Below are positions 5,518-13,956 of a stretch of 64,000 bases of DNA, piece by piece. The notes beneath the pieces were generated by a model. The model saw nothing but the letters and a program-made list of their open reading frames with translations, ran no database searches and was not told where the DNA came from. Source of the DNA: Bradyrhizobium sp. WSM3983 (lineage in GTDB: Bacteria; Pseudomonadota; Alphaproteobacteria; Rhizobiales; Xanthobacteraceae). The position numbers were made by a program, and so were the translations under genes. The stretch is taken from the NCBI RefSeq assembly GCF_000473045.1, contig NZ_AXAY01000029.1:1-64000 (forward strand), read 5' to 3'. Each line of letters opens with the position of its first letter. Within the stretch, counting starts at the first letter, position 1.

Positions 5518-8484
5518 CTACCTCTTCTTCCACCCACCTCGTCGCCCCGGCATCCCACCCGTCGACTTCGGTGCCGGGCCGAACTCCGGTCCGGACTGCC
5601 GCGAGTCCGTCGGCTGGATGATCCGGCTGGTGCTGCCGAATGGCCTTGACGGGAGTGCCTGGTTCTCGCGGTACGGCAGCGATTCCGGGCCGTGCATCTC
5701 GTCGAGATGCGGCTTGTGCACCTTCGAGCCGCTGCTGCTGCCGCCGCTGGCTTTCAGCGCGGAGCTCACGGTCCTTTTCTTCATGGCACTGACGGGGAGG
5801 TTGGCGGCGTCGCCGTATTTCTTGGTGCCGGCATAGGCGCCGGCCTTGCCCTGCACCACGCGCTGCTTGGCGGTGGGGTCGTCGACCACCGCGAGTTCGG
5901 TGGCGCGCAGGCGCTTGACTTCGTCGCGCAGACGGGCGGCTTCCTCGAAGTTCAGATCGGCCGCGGCCTCGCGCATGCGGGCTTCGAGATCGGCGAGCAC
6001 GGCTTCGAAATTATGGCCGATCGAGATGACGTCGTCGGTCATGTCGTGACCGCCGACCTCGACCAGCACGTGGTCGCGCTCGTAGACGGAGTTGAGGATG
6101 TCGCCGATCTGCTTCTTGACGCTCTCCGGCGTGATGCCGTTGGCGGTGTTGTACTCGACCTGCTTTTCACGGCGGCGGTTGGTCTCGGCGATGGCGCGCT
6201 CCATCGACCCGGTCATCTGATCGGCATAGAGGATCACCTTGCCGTCGACGTTGCGCGCGGCGCGGCCGATGGTCTGGATCAGCGAGGTCTCGCTGCGCAG
6301 AAAACCTTCCTTGTCGGCATCGAGGATCGCGACCAGCGCGCATTCGGGAATGTCGAGGCCTTCGCGCAAGAGGTTGATGCCGACCAGCGCGTCGAAGGCG
6401 CCGAGGCGCAAATCGCGGATGATCTCGATGCGCTCGATGGTGTCGATATCGGAGTGCATGTAGCGGACGCGAATGCCCTGCTCATGCAGATATTCGGTGA
6501 GATCCTCGGCCATGCGCTTGGTCAGCACGGTGATCAGCGAGCGATAGCCGGCCTGCGCCGTGGCGCGGACCTCGCCGACGAGATCGTCGACCTGGGTGCG
6601 GGCGGGGCGGATGTTGACCGGCGGATCGATCAGGCCGGTCGGGCGAATGACCTGCTCGACGAACACGCCGCCGCTCTCGTTCAGCTCCCAGGCGCTCGGC
6701 GTCGCCGACACCGCGACCGTCTGCGGCCGCATCATGTCCCATTCCTCGAAGCGCAGCGGGCGGTTGTCCATGCACGACGGCAGACGGAAGCCGTATTCGG
6801 CGAGCGTCGCCTTGCGGCGGAAGTCACCGCGGAACATGCCGCCGATCTGCGGCACGGTGACGTGGCTCTCGTCGGCGAACACCAGCGCGTTGTCGGGGAC
6901 ATATTCGAACAGCGTCGGCGGCGGCTCGCCCGGCAGGCGCCCGGTGAGATAGCGCGAATAGTTCTCGATGCCTGCGCAGCTTCCCGTCGCCTCCATCATC
7001 TCGAGGTCGAAGGTGGTGCGCTGCTCCAGCCGCTGCGCTTCCAGCAGGCGGCCCTGGTCGTGAAGCTGGTCGAGCCGCATCTTCAGTTCAGACTTGATCG
7101 ACTTGATCGCCTGCACCAGCGTCGGGCGCGGCGTCACATAGTGCGAATTGGCGTACATCTTGATGAATTCGAGCTCGTCCTGCTTGTGGCCGGTGAGCGG
7201 ATCGAACTCCTCGATGTTCTCGATGGTGTCGCCGAACAGATTCACGCGCCAGGCCCGGTCTTCATAGTGCGCCGGGAAGATGTCGATGACGTCGCCGCGC
7301 ACACGAAAGGTGCCGCGGGTGAAATCGGCCTGCGTCCGCTTGTACTGGAGCGCGACGAGATCGGCGATGAGCTGGCGCTGGTCGATGCGCTCGCCCTTCT
7401 TCAGCGCGAAGGTCATCGCGGTATAGGTTTCGACCGAGCCGATCCCGTAGATGCAGGACACAGAGGCGACGATGATGACGTCGTCGCGTTCGAGCAGCGC
7501 GCGCGTCGCCGAGTGACGCATGCGGTCGATCTGCTCGTTGATCGAAGAATCCTTCTCGATATAGGTGTCGGTGCGCGGGACGTAGGCTTCCGGCTGGTAG
7601 TAGTCGTAGTACGAGACGAAATACTCGACAGCGTTATGAGGAAAAAAGCTCTTGAACTCGCCATAGAGCTGGGCGGCGAGCGTCTTGTTCGGCGCCAGGA
7701 TGATGGCGGGGCGCTGCGTCGCCTCGATCACCTTGGCCATGGTGTAGGTCTTGCCGGAGCCGGTGACCCCGAGCAGCACCTGCGAACGGTCGTTGCGCTG
7801 GATGCCTTCGACCAGCTCGGCGATCGCAGTCGGCTGGTCGCCGCGCGGCTGGTAGGGCGATTTGATCTCGAAGCGCACGCCGCCTTCGGACTTTTCCGGG
7901 CGCGGCGGACGGTGCGGGGTCCACACCTTCGTCGAGCCGTCATCCCTGCGGAACTCGGGCCGGCCCTCGCGGATCAGCGATTCCAGCGCATCGGCGGTGG
8001 CCTTGACCCCGAGCGCCTCCATCTTGGTGCGGGGCGGGCGCGCCAGCGCCTCGGCGTCGTCCTCCTCGGTGGGAAGGCCGAGCTGGCGGGCCAGTTCCGG
8101 ATCGAGCGTCGGAATCGTGGCCGCGGTTCCGTAATTGGCCTGCGGCGCCTCGTCGAAGCTGCCGCCCTCACGGGCGCCCGGCGGCGGATTGGGCCGCAGC
8201 GGCATCGGCCGCGCCGAATCCTGCGGAAACTCTTTCGGCGTTGAGGCGCGCGCGCGATGCGCGGCGGCCTCGCCCCCGGCGCGGCGGTCGCGCGAATTGT
8301 CGGGCGGCGGCTGCAGCCCGGTGCCGGATCCAAGCCCGGCATCGCCGCGATTGATCGCGGGATTGAGCAATTCGGCCAGCGCAGGCCCGATCGGCTGCAC
8401 GTCAGGGCGGTGCGCCTTCGAGTTTGGAGCCCTGTTAGCTGCCTTGGATTTCGGGGATTTTGGGGGAGCAGGTTTCTTCGCCAT
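5518..8484 (-). CDS. uvrB: UvrABC excision nuclease subunit B, with a ~200-residue N-terminal extension
   Basis: UvrB is the damage-verifying helicase-like subunit of nucleotide excision repair. It is loaded by UvrA and recruits UvrC. From residue ~203 (FEIKSPYQPRGDQPTAI) the protein is canonical: Walker A GVTGSGKT, the Tyr-rich beta-hairpin (YYDYYQPEAYVPRTDTY), the FADESHVT Walker B, LLREGLDIPE and IGRAARN helicase motifs, and a C-terminal UVR motif (FEEAARLRDEVKRLR). The product is 988 residues against about 670 in most bacteria. The excess is a low-complexity Pro/Arg/Ala N-terminus (residues 1-200) and a ~100-residue basic, Ser/Gly/Pro-rich tail ending RRGGWKKR. Both additions look disordered. 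I see no alphaproteobacterial LexA box (GTTC/GAAC repeats) in the ~90 bases upstream. Confidence 0.97.
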   Translation of the reverse strand: MAKKPAPPKSPKSKAANRAPNSKAHRPDVQPIGPALAELLNPAINRGDAGLGSGTGLQPPPDNSRDRRAGGEAAAHRARASTPKEFPQDSARPMPLRPNPPPGAREGGSFDEAPQANYGTAATIPTLDPELARQLGLPTEEDDAEALARPPRTKMEALGVKATADALESLIREGRPEFRRDDGSTKVWTPHRPPRPEKSEGGVRFEIKSPYQPRGDQPTAIAELVEGIQRNDRSQVLLGVTGSGKTYTMAKVIEATQRPAIILAPNKTLAAQLYGEFKSFFPHNAVEYFVSYYDYYQPEAYVPRTDTYIEKDSSINEQIDRMRHSATRALLERDDVIIVASVSCIYGIGSVETYTAMTFALKKGERIDQRQLIADLVALQYKRTQADFTRGTFRVRGDVIDIFPAHYEDRAWRVNLFGDTIENIEEFDPLTGHKQDELEFIKMYANSHYVTPRPTLVQAIKSIKSELKMRLDQLHDQGRLLEAQRLEQRTTFDLEMMEATGSCAGIENYSRYLTGRLPGEPPPTLFEYVPDNALVFADESHVTVPQIGGMFRGDFRRKATLAEYGFRLPSCMDNRPLRFEEWDMMRPQTVAVSATPSAWELNESGGVFVEQVIRPTGLIDPPVNIRPARTQVDDLVGEVRATAQAGYRSLITVLTKRMAEDLTEYLHEQGIRVRYMHSDIDTIERIEIIRDLRLGAFDALVGINLLREGLDIPECALVAILDADKEGFLRSETSLIQTIGRAARNVDGKVILYADQMTGSMERAIAETNRRREKQVEYNTANGITPESVKKQIGDILNSVYERDHVLVEVGGHDMTDDVISIGHNFEAVLADLEARMREAAADLNFEEAARLRDEVKRLRATELAVVDDPTAKQRVVQGKAGAYAGTKKYGDAANLPVSAMKKRTVSSALKASGGSSSGSKVHKPHLDEMHGPESLPYRENQALPSRPFGSTSRIIQPTDSRQSGPEFGPAPKSTGGMPGRRGGWKKR

Positions 8485-8577
8485 GCCCCGAATATGGGAC
8501 GAGTCCGCCGCCTAGAAAAGAGCGAAAGCCGGCCTGTGCGCAGGCTGCTGACAGCAGGTTGGCAGCAGGCCTTGCGA

Positions 8578-8808
8578 CTACGCCGCCGGCAGCGGTCCCT
8601 CGCCGTCCACGACCGTCAGGCGCGGCTCGAGGATGTCGAGATGGATCCCGCCGCAATCGGTGCAGCGCATGGTCCAGTACTCGCACCCCGCACGGCCGCC
8701 GATCACACGGAGCACCGTGAGATCGCCGTCACACTCCGGGCATATCGCCAGCACCTTGCGCGAATAAATTCGCGGCCGCGGAGCGTCGTCGCATTCGATG
8801 ACTGACAT
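8578..8808 (-). CDS. small zinc-ribbon-like protein
   Basis: The 76-residue product contains CPECDG at residues 23-28 and MRCTDCGG at about 47-54. The two CxxC pairs are about 25 residues apart, as in a treble-clef or zinc-ribbon knuckle. An aromatic strand lies between them and an acidic tail follows. It probably binds Zn(II). A role in nucleic-acid or protein binding is only a guess. It is upstream of uvrB on the same strand, about 90 bases away, with no evidence of co-transcription. Confidence 0.65.
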   Translation of the reverse strand: MSVIECDDAPRPRIYSRKVLAICPECDGDLTVLRVIGGRAGCEYWTMRCTDCGGIHLDILEPRLTVVDGEGPLPAA

Positions 8809-8869
8809 GAACCGGTGTCCCCCCTGTTACGCCACGCTGTCGCTCAGTCCTGTTGCCGTCTCGTTGGGC

Positions 8870-9097
8870 CTATTCGTCGTCGCTGTCGTCGGCGCGCCGG
8901 CGGAAGCGATCGATGTGATGCTTGGCATCGGCGATCGCAGCGTCGGGATCGGGCCAGGCGAAGCCGACTTCCATGGCCGGAAACAGCACGCCGTCGATGG
9001 CAACCGGGCTGAAATCGGCGCGCCGGATCCGGGCATGCCACAGTCCCTTGCCAGCTTCGAAGGATTCGATGTCAAAGCCGTCGTAGAGGGTCGTCAT
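8870..9097 (-). CDS. conserved hypothetical small protein
   Basis: The 75-residue soluble protein starts MTTLYDGFDIESFEAGKGLWHARIRRADFSP. It has alternating strands and an acidic end (RRRADDSDDE), with no Cys, signal or membrane segment. GGGGACTACC precedes the ATG at 9097. A TGTGAA-N4-TTCACA palindrome lies 60-75 bases upstream and could be its operator. Function unknown. Confidence 0.65.
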   Translation of the reverse strand: MTTLYDGFDIESFEAGKGLWHARIRRADFSPVAIDGVLFPAMEVGFAWPDPDAAIADAKHHIDRFRRRADDSDDE

Positions 9098-9156
9098 TGG
9101 TAGTCCCCAAATGCGCTTGTCGGAGGGTTAAAGGACCACGTTTGCGAATTTCGAAA

Positions 9157-9172
9157 TGTGAAGCGGTTCACA
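9157..9172. promoter_or_regulatory. TGTGAA-N4-TTCACA palindrome (possible operator)
   Basis: A perfect 6-bp inverted repeat with spacer GCGG sits between the LysR gene and the small gene at 8870-9097. The same arms with spacer CCCG recur at 41411-41426 upstream of a DUF1127 gene, which suggests a shared DNA-binding regulator. The regulator is not identified. Confidence 0.4.
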
Positions 9173-9204
9173 AGCAGCCGGCTTTTTCACCCGAAAGGGT
9201 GATG

Positions 9205-10116
9205 TCAGCCCCGTCCGGCGCGAGCGGACCGCCGTGGCCGGGCCGCGGGTTCCGCCGCCGCCCGCATGATCCAGCGACGGAACGCGGCAAAGTCGCGCTG
9301 TTCGGTTTGAAAACTGCGGTAGAGCAGGTACCAGCGCATGCCCTTGGGCACCGAGAGGTCGAATGGCGCGACCAGGCGTCCGGCGGCAAGATCGTCGTCG
9401 ATATAGGGCCGGATCCCCATGGCGATGCCGAGCCCGTCGGCGGCGGCCTGGAGCGCCTGGCCATAGAACTGGAACTCCGGCCCGCGCGCGTTGATGCGGG
9501 CAAGGTTCGCGGCCTTCAGCCAGATCGGCCAGTCCTCGGGCGAATGCGTGACGCGGATCAGGCCGGGCGCTTTGAGATCGGCCGGCCGCTTCAGGCCATT
9601 GGCGAAGCGGGGCACGCAGACCGGCGTCAGGTCGCCCGCGAACAGCGGCTCGGCGACCAGCCCCGGCCAGTCGCCGGTGCCGAGCTTGATGCCGCAGCTC
9701 CAGTCCTCGCCGAACGGCACGGAGGCGCCGCCGGTGGTGAAGCGCACCTCGATGTCGGGCTCCTCATTGCGAAACTCCGACAGCCGCGGGATCAGCCAGC
9801 GCATCGCAAAGGTGTGGCCGACGCCGATGGTGAGAACGCGGACGGCGGACGGCGCCGTCACCTGCGCGGTGAGGCTGGCGAGCGCGTCGAAGATCGGCGT
9901 CAGCCCGCCCTGATAGGCGCGCCCTGCCTGCGTCAGCACGAGCTTGTTGGCCTTGCGCTCGAACAGTGCGACGCCGAGCCGCTCTTCCAAGAGATGCACC
10001 ATGCGGCTGACGGCGGCCGCCGATACGCTCAGCTCGACGCCCGCCGCAGCAAAGCTGCCGGACCGCGCCGCGGCCTCGAATGCCTTGATGCCGTTGAGAA
10101 AGAGCAGCCGCCGCAA
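9205..10116 (-). CDS. LysR-family transcriptional regulator (GcvA-like)
   Basis: The protein is 303 residues from a TTG start at 10116. The winged helix-turn-helix occupies residues ~6-65 (NGIKAFEAAARSGSFAAAGVELSVSAAAVSRMVHLLEERLGVALFERKAN). An effector-binding periplasmic-binding-protein fold follows. The only in-frame ATG (10242) would add 42 residues of non-LysR sequence. The TTG is preceded by GAGGG at eight bases and puts the HTH at the usual distance from the N-terminus. The gene is divergent from the TauE/SafE operon at 10257, which is its most likely target. Confidence 0.8.
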   Translation of the reverse strand: MRRLLFLNGIKAFEAAARSGSFAAAGVELSVSAAAVSRMVHLLEERLGVALFERKANKLVLTQAGRAYQGGLTPIFDALASLTAQVTAPSAVRVLTIGVGHTFAMRWLIPRLSEFRNEEPDIEVRFTTGGASVPFGEDWSCGIKLGTGDWPGLVAEPLFAGDLTPVCVPRFANGLKRPADLKAPGLIRVTHSPEDWPIWLKAANLARINARGPEFQFYGQALQAAADGLGIAMGIRPYIDDDLAAGRLVAPFDLSVPKGMRWYLLYRSFQTEQRDFAAFRRWIMRAAAEPAARPRRSARAGRG

Positions 10117-10256
10117 ACGAAGGACCCTCAGGAAAGCTGATGCCAGGCCAAGATAACTCAGTTTGTGCCGACACGGCAAGCAAGGCACGTTCCCTTTGCC
10201 TCTCCCCGCGTGCGGAGAAACAGCGTTGCGTCCCTTGCCCACAGGAGAATCCCTTC

Positions 10257-11036
10257 GTGACGCCCATCATGATCGCTGCCCTTGGATTGCTGATGGTCGC
10301 CACCGCGTTCCTGTCGGGGCTGTTCGGCATGGCGGGCGGGCTGATCCTGATCGGCGTGCTGCTGGCCCTGATGCCGCTGCCGACCGCGATGGTGCTGCAT
10401 GCGATCACGCAGATGGCTTCCAATGGCTGGCGCGCGCTGCTGTGGCGCGCGCATATCCGCTGGCGGCCGGTCGCGAACTATCTGGTCGGCTGTGCCATCG
10501 CGCTCGCGGCCTGGTCGCTGACCCGCTACGTGCCGGACAAGCCGACGGCGCTCTTGATGCTCGGTGCCACGCCGTTCATGGCACGGTTGTTGCCGACCAA
10601 TATCAAGCCCGATCCCGACCGCCTCTGGCAGGGCACCGTCTACGGCACGATCTGCATGGGCCTGATGCTGATGACCGGCGTCTCCGGTCCGCTGCTCGAC
10701 ACCTTCTTCCTCGGCGGCGATTTTGGCCGGCGCGAGAAGGTCGCGACCAAGGCGATGTGCCAGCTCGTCAGTCACTTCACCAAGCTGATCTATTTCGGCG
10801 GCGTCATCGACCAGGCCGCCACGCTCGATCCCGTGCTCGCGGGCGTCGCGATCGCAGCCTCCATGCTCGGCACCACGCTGGCGCGGCGCATTCTCGAAGC
10901 CATGACCGACCAGCAATTCGTGGCCTGGTCGAACAAGCTGATCACCACCATCGCCTGCTACTACATCGCCTATGGCGGCTGGCTGCTGGTTCGGACGCCG
11001 GTGCTGGCCGCCTTCGGCAAGGGAGCTTTGCAATGA
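10257..11036 (+). CDS. TauE/SafE-family permease
   Basis: The 259-residue polytopic membrane protein opens ALGLLMVATAFLSGLFGMAGGLILIGVLLALMPLPTAMVLHAITQMASNGWRA, the first half of the TauE/SafE (sulfite/sulfonate exporter-like) fold. A second half repeats it (GTICMGLMLMTGVSGPLLDTFF). About eight helices are likely. The GTG at 10257 follows AGGAG at about 10 bases and is favoured over the ATG at 10269. It is divergently transcribed from a LysR gene and overlaps the next gene by four bases. Export of an organosulfur or anion substrate is inferred from the family. Confidence 0.8.
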   Translation: MTPIMIAALGLLMVATAFLSGLFGMAGGLILIGVLLALMPLPTAMVLHAITQMASNGWRALLWRAHIRWRPVANYLVGCAIALAAWSLTRYVPDKPTALLMLGATPFMARLLPTNIKPDPDRLWQGTVYGTICMGLMLMTGVSGPLLDTFFLGGDFGRREKVATKAMCQLVSHFTKLIYFGGVIDQAATLDPVLAGVAIAASMLGTTLARRILEAMTDQQFVAWSNKLITTIACYYIAYGGWLLVRTPVLAAFGKGALQ

Positions 11037-11263
11037 GCGAGATGGCCGACCCGCTGGTGCTGGACTTCGTCGAATGGATCGCGCGCGAGCCGCGCGCTTA
11101 TGCCGAGGTGATCTCGACCTGGAAGACCTCGTGCCCGCGCCTAACCATCTGGGAGGACGCCGCCGATCGCGGCTTCGTCGCGCGCGAGACGCTGCCCGGC
11201 ATCGGCCTGATCATCGCGGTGACGGAAGACGGCGAAAGGCTGCTGCGAACCAACGGGCGGTAG
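11033..11263 (+). CDS. small hypothetical protein coupled to the TauE/SafE permease
   Basis: The 76-residue protein starts MSEMADPLVLDFVEWIAREPRAYAEVISTWKTSCPRLTIWEDAADRGFVAR. It is predicted mostly helical with a C-terminal beta-wing (IGLIIAVTEDGERLLRTNGR), which gives it the look of a compact winged-helix domain. Its ATG overlaps the upstream stop (ATGA), so it is translationally coupled to the permease. It may be a small regulator, but no family is certain. Confidence 0.7.
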   Translation: MSEMADPLVLDFVEWIAREPRAYAEVISTWKTSCPRLTIWEDAADRGFVARETLPGIGLIIAVTEDGERLLRTNGR

Positions 11264-11271
11264 CGCCACAA

Positions 11272-11352
11272 CATCATTGCGAGCGCAAGCGAACCAATCC
11301 AGAATGTCTCCGCAGCGGCAGACTGGATTGCTTTGCTGCGCCCGCAATGACG
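11272..11352. repeat. intergenic inverted repeat (CATTGCGAG type)
   Basis: CATTGCGAGCGCAAGCGAACCAATCCAGA faces TCTGGATTG-like sequence ending GCCCGCAATGACG. It is a long imperfect hairpin. The same family recurs at 24270-24349. Confidence 0.6.
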
Positions 11353-11362
11353 GAACACCAAA

Positions 11363-12061
11363 ATGTCGCTCAAACTCTTCGAACTCGTCGGCACCGATGC
11401 CTCGCGTCCCTTCAGCCCCTATTGCTGGCGCACGCGGATGGCACTTGCGCATAAGGGGTTGGCCGCGGAATCGCTGCCCTGGCGCTTCACCGAGAAGAGC
11501 ACGATCGCGCCGCACGGCTCGGAGAAGGTTCCGGTGCTGCTGCATCACGACAGGCCGGTGGTCGATTCCTGGGCGATCGCGAATCATCTCGAAGACAATT
11601 TTCCGGATCGCCCGTCCCTGTTCGGCGGCGAGGGCGGTCGTGCCATGGCGCGCATGCTCAATGCGTGGGGCGACATCGCCATCGTCGGCGGCATCTTCCC
11701 ACTGATCGTCGCCGACATCCCCGAGAATCTCGACGAAACCGATGCCGCCTATTTCCGCAAGTCGCGCGAGGCGCGTTTTGGCGGCAAGACGCTGGAGGAG
11801 GTGACGGCGAGCCGCGATAGCGCTGTGATCGGCTTTCGCAAATCGCTGGAGGTGATGCGGCAGACCGTGAAGAAGCAGCCCTTCATCGGCGGGGCTGCGC
11901 CGAACTATGCCGACTACATTGTGTTCGGAGGTTTCCAGTGGGCGCGCGTGGTGAGCCCGTTCAAGCTGCTCGAAGCCGATGATCCCGTTTATGCCTGGCG
12001 CGAGAAGCTGCTCGATGCGTTCGACGGCATGGCGCGGAAGTCGCCGGGGTTCGCGGTCTAG
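11363..12061 (+). CDS. glutathione S-transferase family protein (LigE/beta-etherase-like)
   Basis: The 232-residue GST has a thioredoxin-like N-domain (residues 1-80: LFELVGTDASRPFSPYCWRTRMALAHKG ... SEKVPVLLHHDRPVVDSWAIANHLE) and an all-helical C-domain. The SPYCWRTR site and the VPVL / VDSWAIANHLE glutathione-binding segments fit the beta-etherase-like subgroup, whose members cleave aryl ethers or serve as generic GSH transferases. The stop overlaps the convergent CWC gene by four bases. The substrate cannot be assigned. Confidence 0.85.
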   Translation: MSLKLFELVGTDASRPFSPYCWRTRMALAHKGLAAESLPWRFTEKSTIAPHGSEKVPVLLHHDRPVVDSWAIANHLEDNFPDRPSLFGGEGGRAMARMLNAWGDIAIVGGIFPLIVADIPENLDETDAAYFRKSREARFGGKTLEEVTASRDSAVIGFRKSLEVMRQTVKKQPFIGGAAPNYADYIVFGGFQWARVVSPFKLLEADDPVYAWREKLLDAFDGMARKSPGFAV

Positions 12062-12261
12062 GCTTGCGCTGCCTGCGCCGCCTTGCGCAGACACTCCCTA
12101 CACAAACAATCCTCGCCCTTGACCGGTATCGGCAGCTTTGCTGTCTCCTCCGCGCACCAGCAATTGCCCGAGAGGTCGCAGCCGAACTCGGTGCCGCATC
12201 GGGAACAGGCGAGGCGGCGCGGGGCCGGTTGCGTGAGCGTGATTTCTTTCGGATTTGTCAT
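12058..12261 (-). CDS. cysteine-rich CWC-family protein
   Basis: The 67-residue protein has CSRCGTEFGCDLSGNCWCAEE followed by CLCREC. This is a cluster of eight cysteines around the CWC motif that gives the family its name. It probably binds a metal. It is convergent with, and overlaps by four bases, the GST gene. Function unknown. Confidence 0.8.
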   Translation of the reverse strand: MTNPKEITLTQPAPRRLACSRCGTEFGCDLSGNCWCAEETAKLPIPVKGEDCLCRECLRKAAQAAQA

Positions 12262-12375
12262 GATTTACGCAAAAGCTTTGCCGTCGTTTTCATGTCGGGT
12301 TCATCTGTCGCTGCGGTATATTAGGCGCCGCGCATAGACCAGGGAAGCGGTTGGCACTGTGCGGAGGACAAATCG

Positions 12376-13956
12376 ATGGCCCGCGATTCGCAAGCCGCCC
12401 TCGTTGCGCTGAACCGCTTCGGCTTCGGCGCCCGCGGTGGGGCCTCCGGCGATCTCATCAATGCGGCCTCCGATCCCAGAGGCTTCGTGAAGGCGGATCT
12501 GGCGCGTCCCTTTGCCGTGCTGCTGGAGGCGCCGGGCCTGCAATCGACGCCACAGCTAGGCCAGGCTGCGTTCGCCTATCAGGACCAGGTCAAGCAGGCG
12601 CGCGAGGCGACCAAGGCCGCTACGCCGACCGAAGCGCCCGCGCCACTACCGCCCGCCGACCCGAAGCCCGACAACACATTGCGGCGCAATCTCTCGCTCA
12701 ACACGGTGATGACCGAGATCGCAGGTCAGATGGCGGAGGCCAAACCTGCCGACGGCAAGCCCGCCGACAACGCGATGAAGCCCGACGGCATGCAGCCCAG
12801 CGCCGCCGCGCCGGCTGCTGCAAAACCGTCGCCGCAGCCGCTCAACGTGATCCAGAAGACCTTTCGCGCCGAGGCGCTGGCGCGGCTGCAGCGCGCGATG
12901 ATGGTCGATTGCGGCTTCACCGAGCGGCTGGTCGTGTTCTGGTCCAATCATTTTTGCATCTCTGCGAGCAAGGGCGAGCTGGCGCGGATGTGGGCCGGCG
13001 CGTTCGAACGCGAGGCGATCCGCCCGCATGTGCTGGGGCGCTTCGCCGACATGCTGAAGGCGGTCGAGCAGCATCCGGCGATGCTGTTCTTCCTCGACAA
13101 CCAGCAATCGCTCGGACCGGATTCGCGCGCGGGCCAGAACCGCAAGCGCGGCCTGAACGAAAATCTCGCGCGCGAAATCATGGAGCTGCATACGCTCGGC
13201 GTCGGCGGCGGCTATACGCAGGAGGACGTCACCTCGCTCGCGCGCATGATCACCGGATGGACCTTCGCCGGCCGGCAGGGGAAGCTCGGGGCGCCCGGCT
13301 CCTTCGCCTTCAATGCCAATGCGCATCAGCCCGGGCGGCAGGTGCTGCTCGGCAAGACCTATGAAGCGACTGGCCTTGCTCAAGGCGAGGCCGCGCTCGC
13401 CGATATCGCGCGCCATCCGTCGACTGCGAATTTCGTCGCGACCAAATTCGCTCGGCACTTCGTTGCCGACGATCCGCCGCCGGCGCTGGTTGCGCGGTTG
13501 CGCGATGTCTTCGTCAGGACGGACGGTGATCTCAAGGCGCTTGCCACAGCTCTGGTCGATTCCGACGAAGCCTGGAAGGCGCCGCTGACCAAGATGCGCT
13601 CGCCCTACGATTTCCTGGTCGCGAGCGGCCGGCTGCTCGCACGCGTGCCGGAGGATCCCGGTGGCTATCTCAACAATCTGAATCTGCTCGGCCAGCCTCT
13701 TTGGACACCGGCCGGACCGAACGGTTTCCCCGACACGTCTGCGGCCTGGGCCGCGCCCGAGGGCATGAAGCTCCGGCTCGACATCGCCTCGCAGATGGGC
13801 GCGCGGCTCGGGCCGAACATCGATCCGCTCGACCTCTTGGAATTCGCGGCAGCCGATGCGGCTTCAGTCGAAACGCGGCGGACCATCGAGCGCGCGGAAT
13901 CGCGCCAGCAGGCGCTGGCGCTGCTCTTGATGTCGCCGGAATTGCAGAGGAGATGA
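12376..13956 (+). CDS. DUF1800 domain protein
   Basis: The 526-residue DUF1800 protein starts MARDSQAALVALNRFGFGARGG. It has an Ala/Pro/Lys-rich linker at ~70-160, then the conserved core (MMVDCGFTERLVVFWSNHFCIS, MLFFLDNQQSLG, NENLAREIMELHTLGVGGGYTQEDV, RMITGWTF). DUF1800 genes are regularly paired with DUF1501 genes, as here, and the pair is probably a secreted or envelope system of undescribed biochemistry. No clear signal peptide is visible in this partner. Its last codons overlap the DUF1501 start. Confidence 0.9.
   Translation: MARDSQAALVALNRFGFGARGGASGDLINAASDPRGFVKADLARPFAVLLEAPGLQSTPQLGQAAFAYQDQVKQAREATKAATPTEAPAPLPPADPKPDNTLRRNLSLNTVMTEIAGQMAEAKPADGKPADNAMKPDGMQPSAAAPAAAKPSPQPLNVIQKTFRAEALARLQRAMMVDCGFTERLVVFWSNHFCISASKGELARMWAGAFEREAIRPHVLGRFADMLKAVEQHPAMLFFLDNQQSLGPDSRAGQNRKRGLNENLAREIMELHTLGVGGGYTQEDVTSLARMITGWTFAGRQGKLGAPGSFAFNANAHQPGRQVLLGKTYEATGLAQGEAALADIARHPSTANFVATKFARHFVADDPPPALVARLRDVFVRTDGDLKALATALVDSDEAWKAPLTKMRSPYDFLVASGRLLARVPEDPGGYLNNLNLLGQPLWTPAGPNGFPDTSAAWAAPEGMKLRLDIASQMGARLGPNIDPLDLLEFAAADAASVETRRTIERAESRQQALALLLMSPELQRR

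Noticed and set aside
5692..8244. 850-codon plus-strand frame opposite uvrB
   Set aside because: High-GC shadow of the uvrB gene: its composition mirrors the coding strand and it has no recognisable domain.
8485..8577. Possible SOS (LexA) box before uvrB
   Set aside because: No GTTC/GAAC repeat with the alphaproteobacterial spacing was found in this interval.
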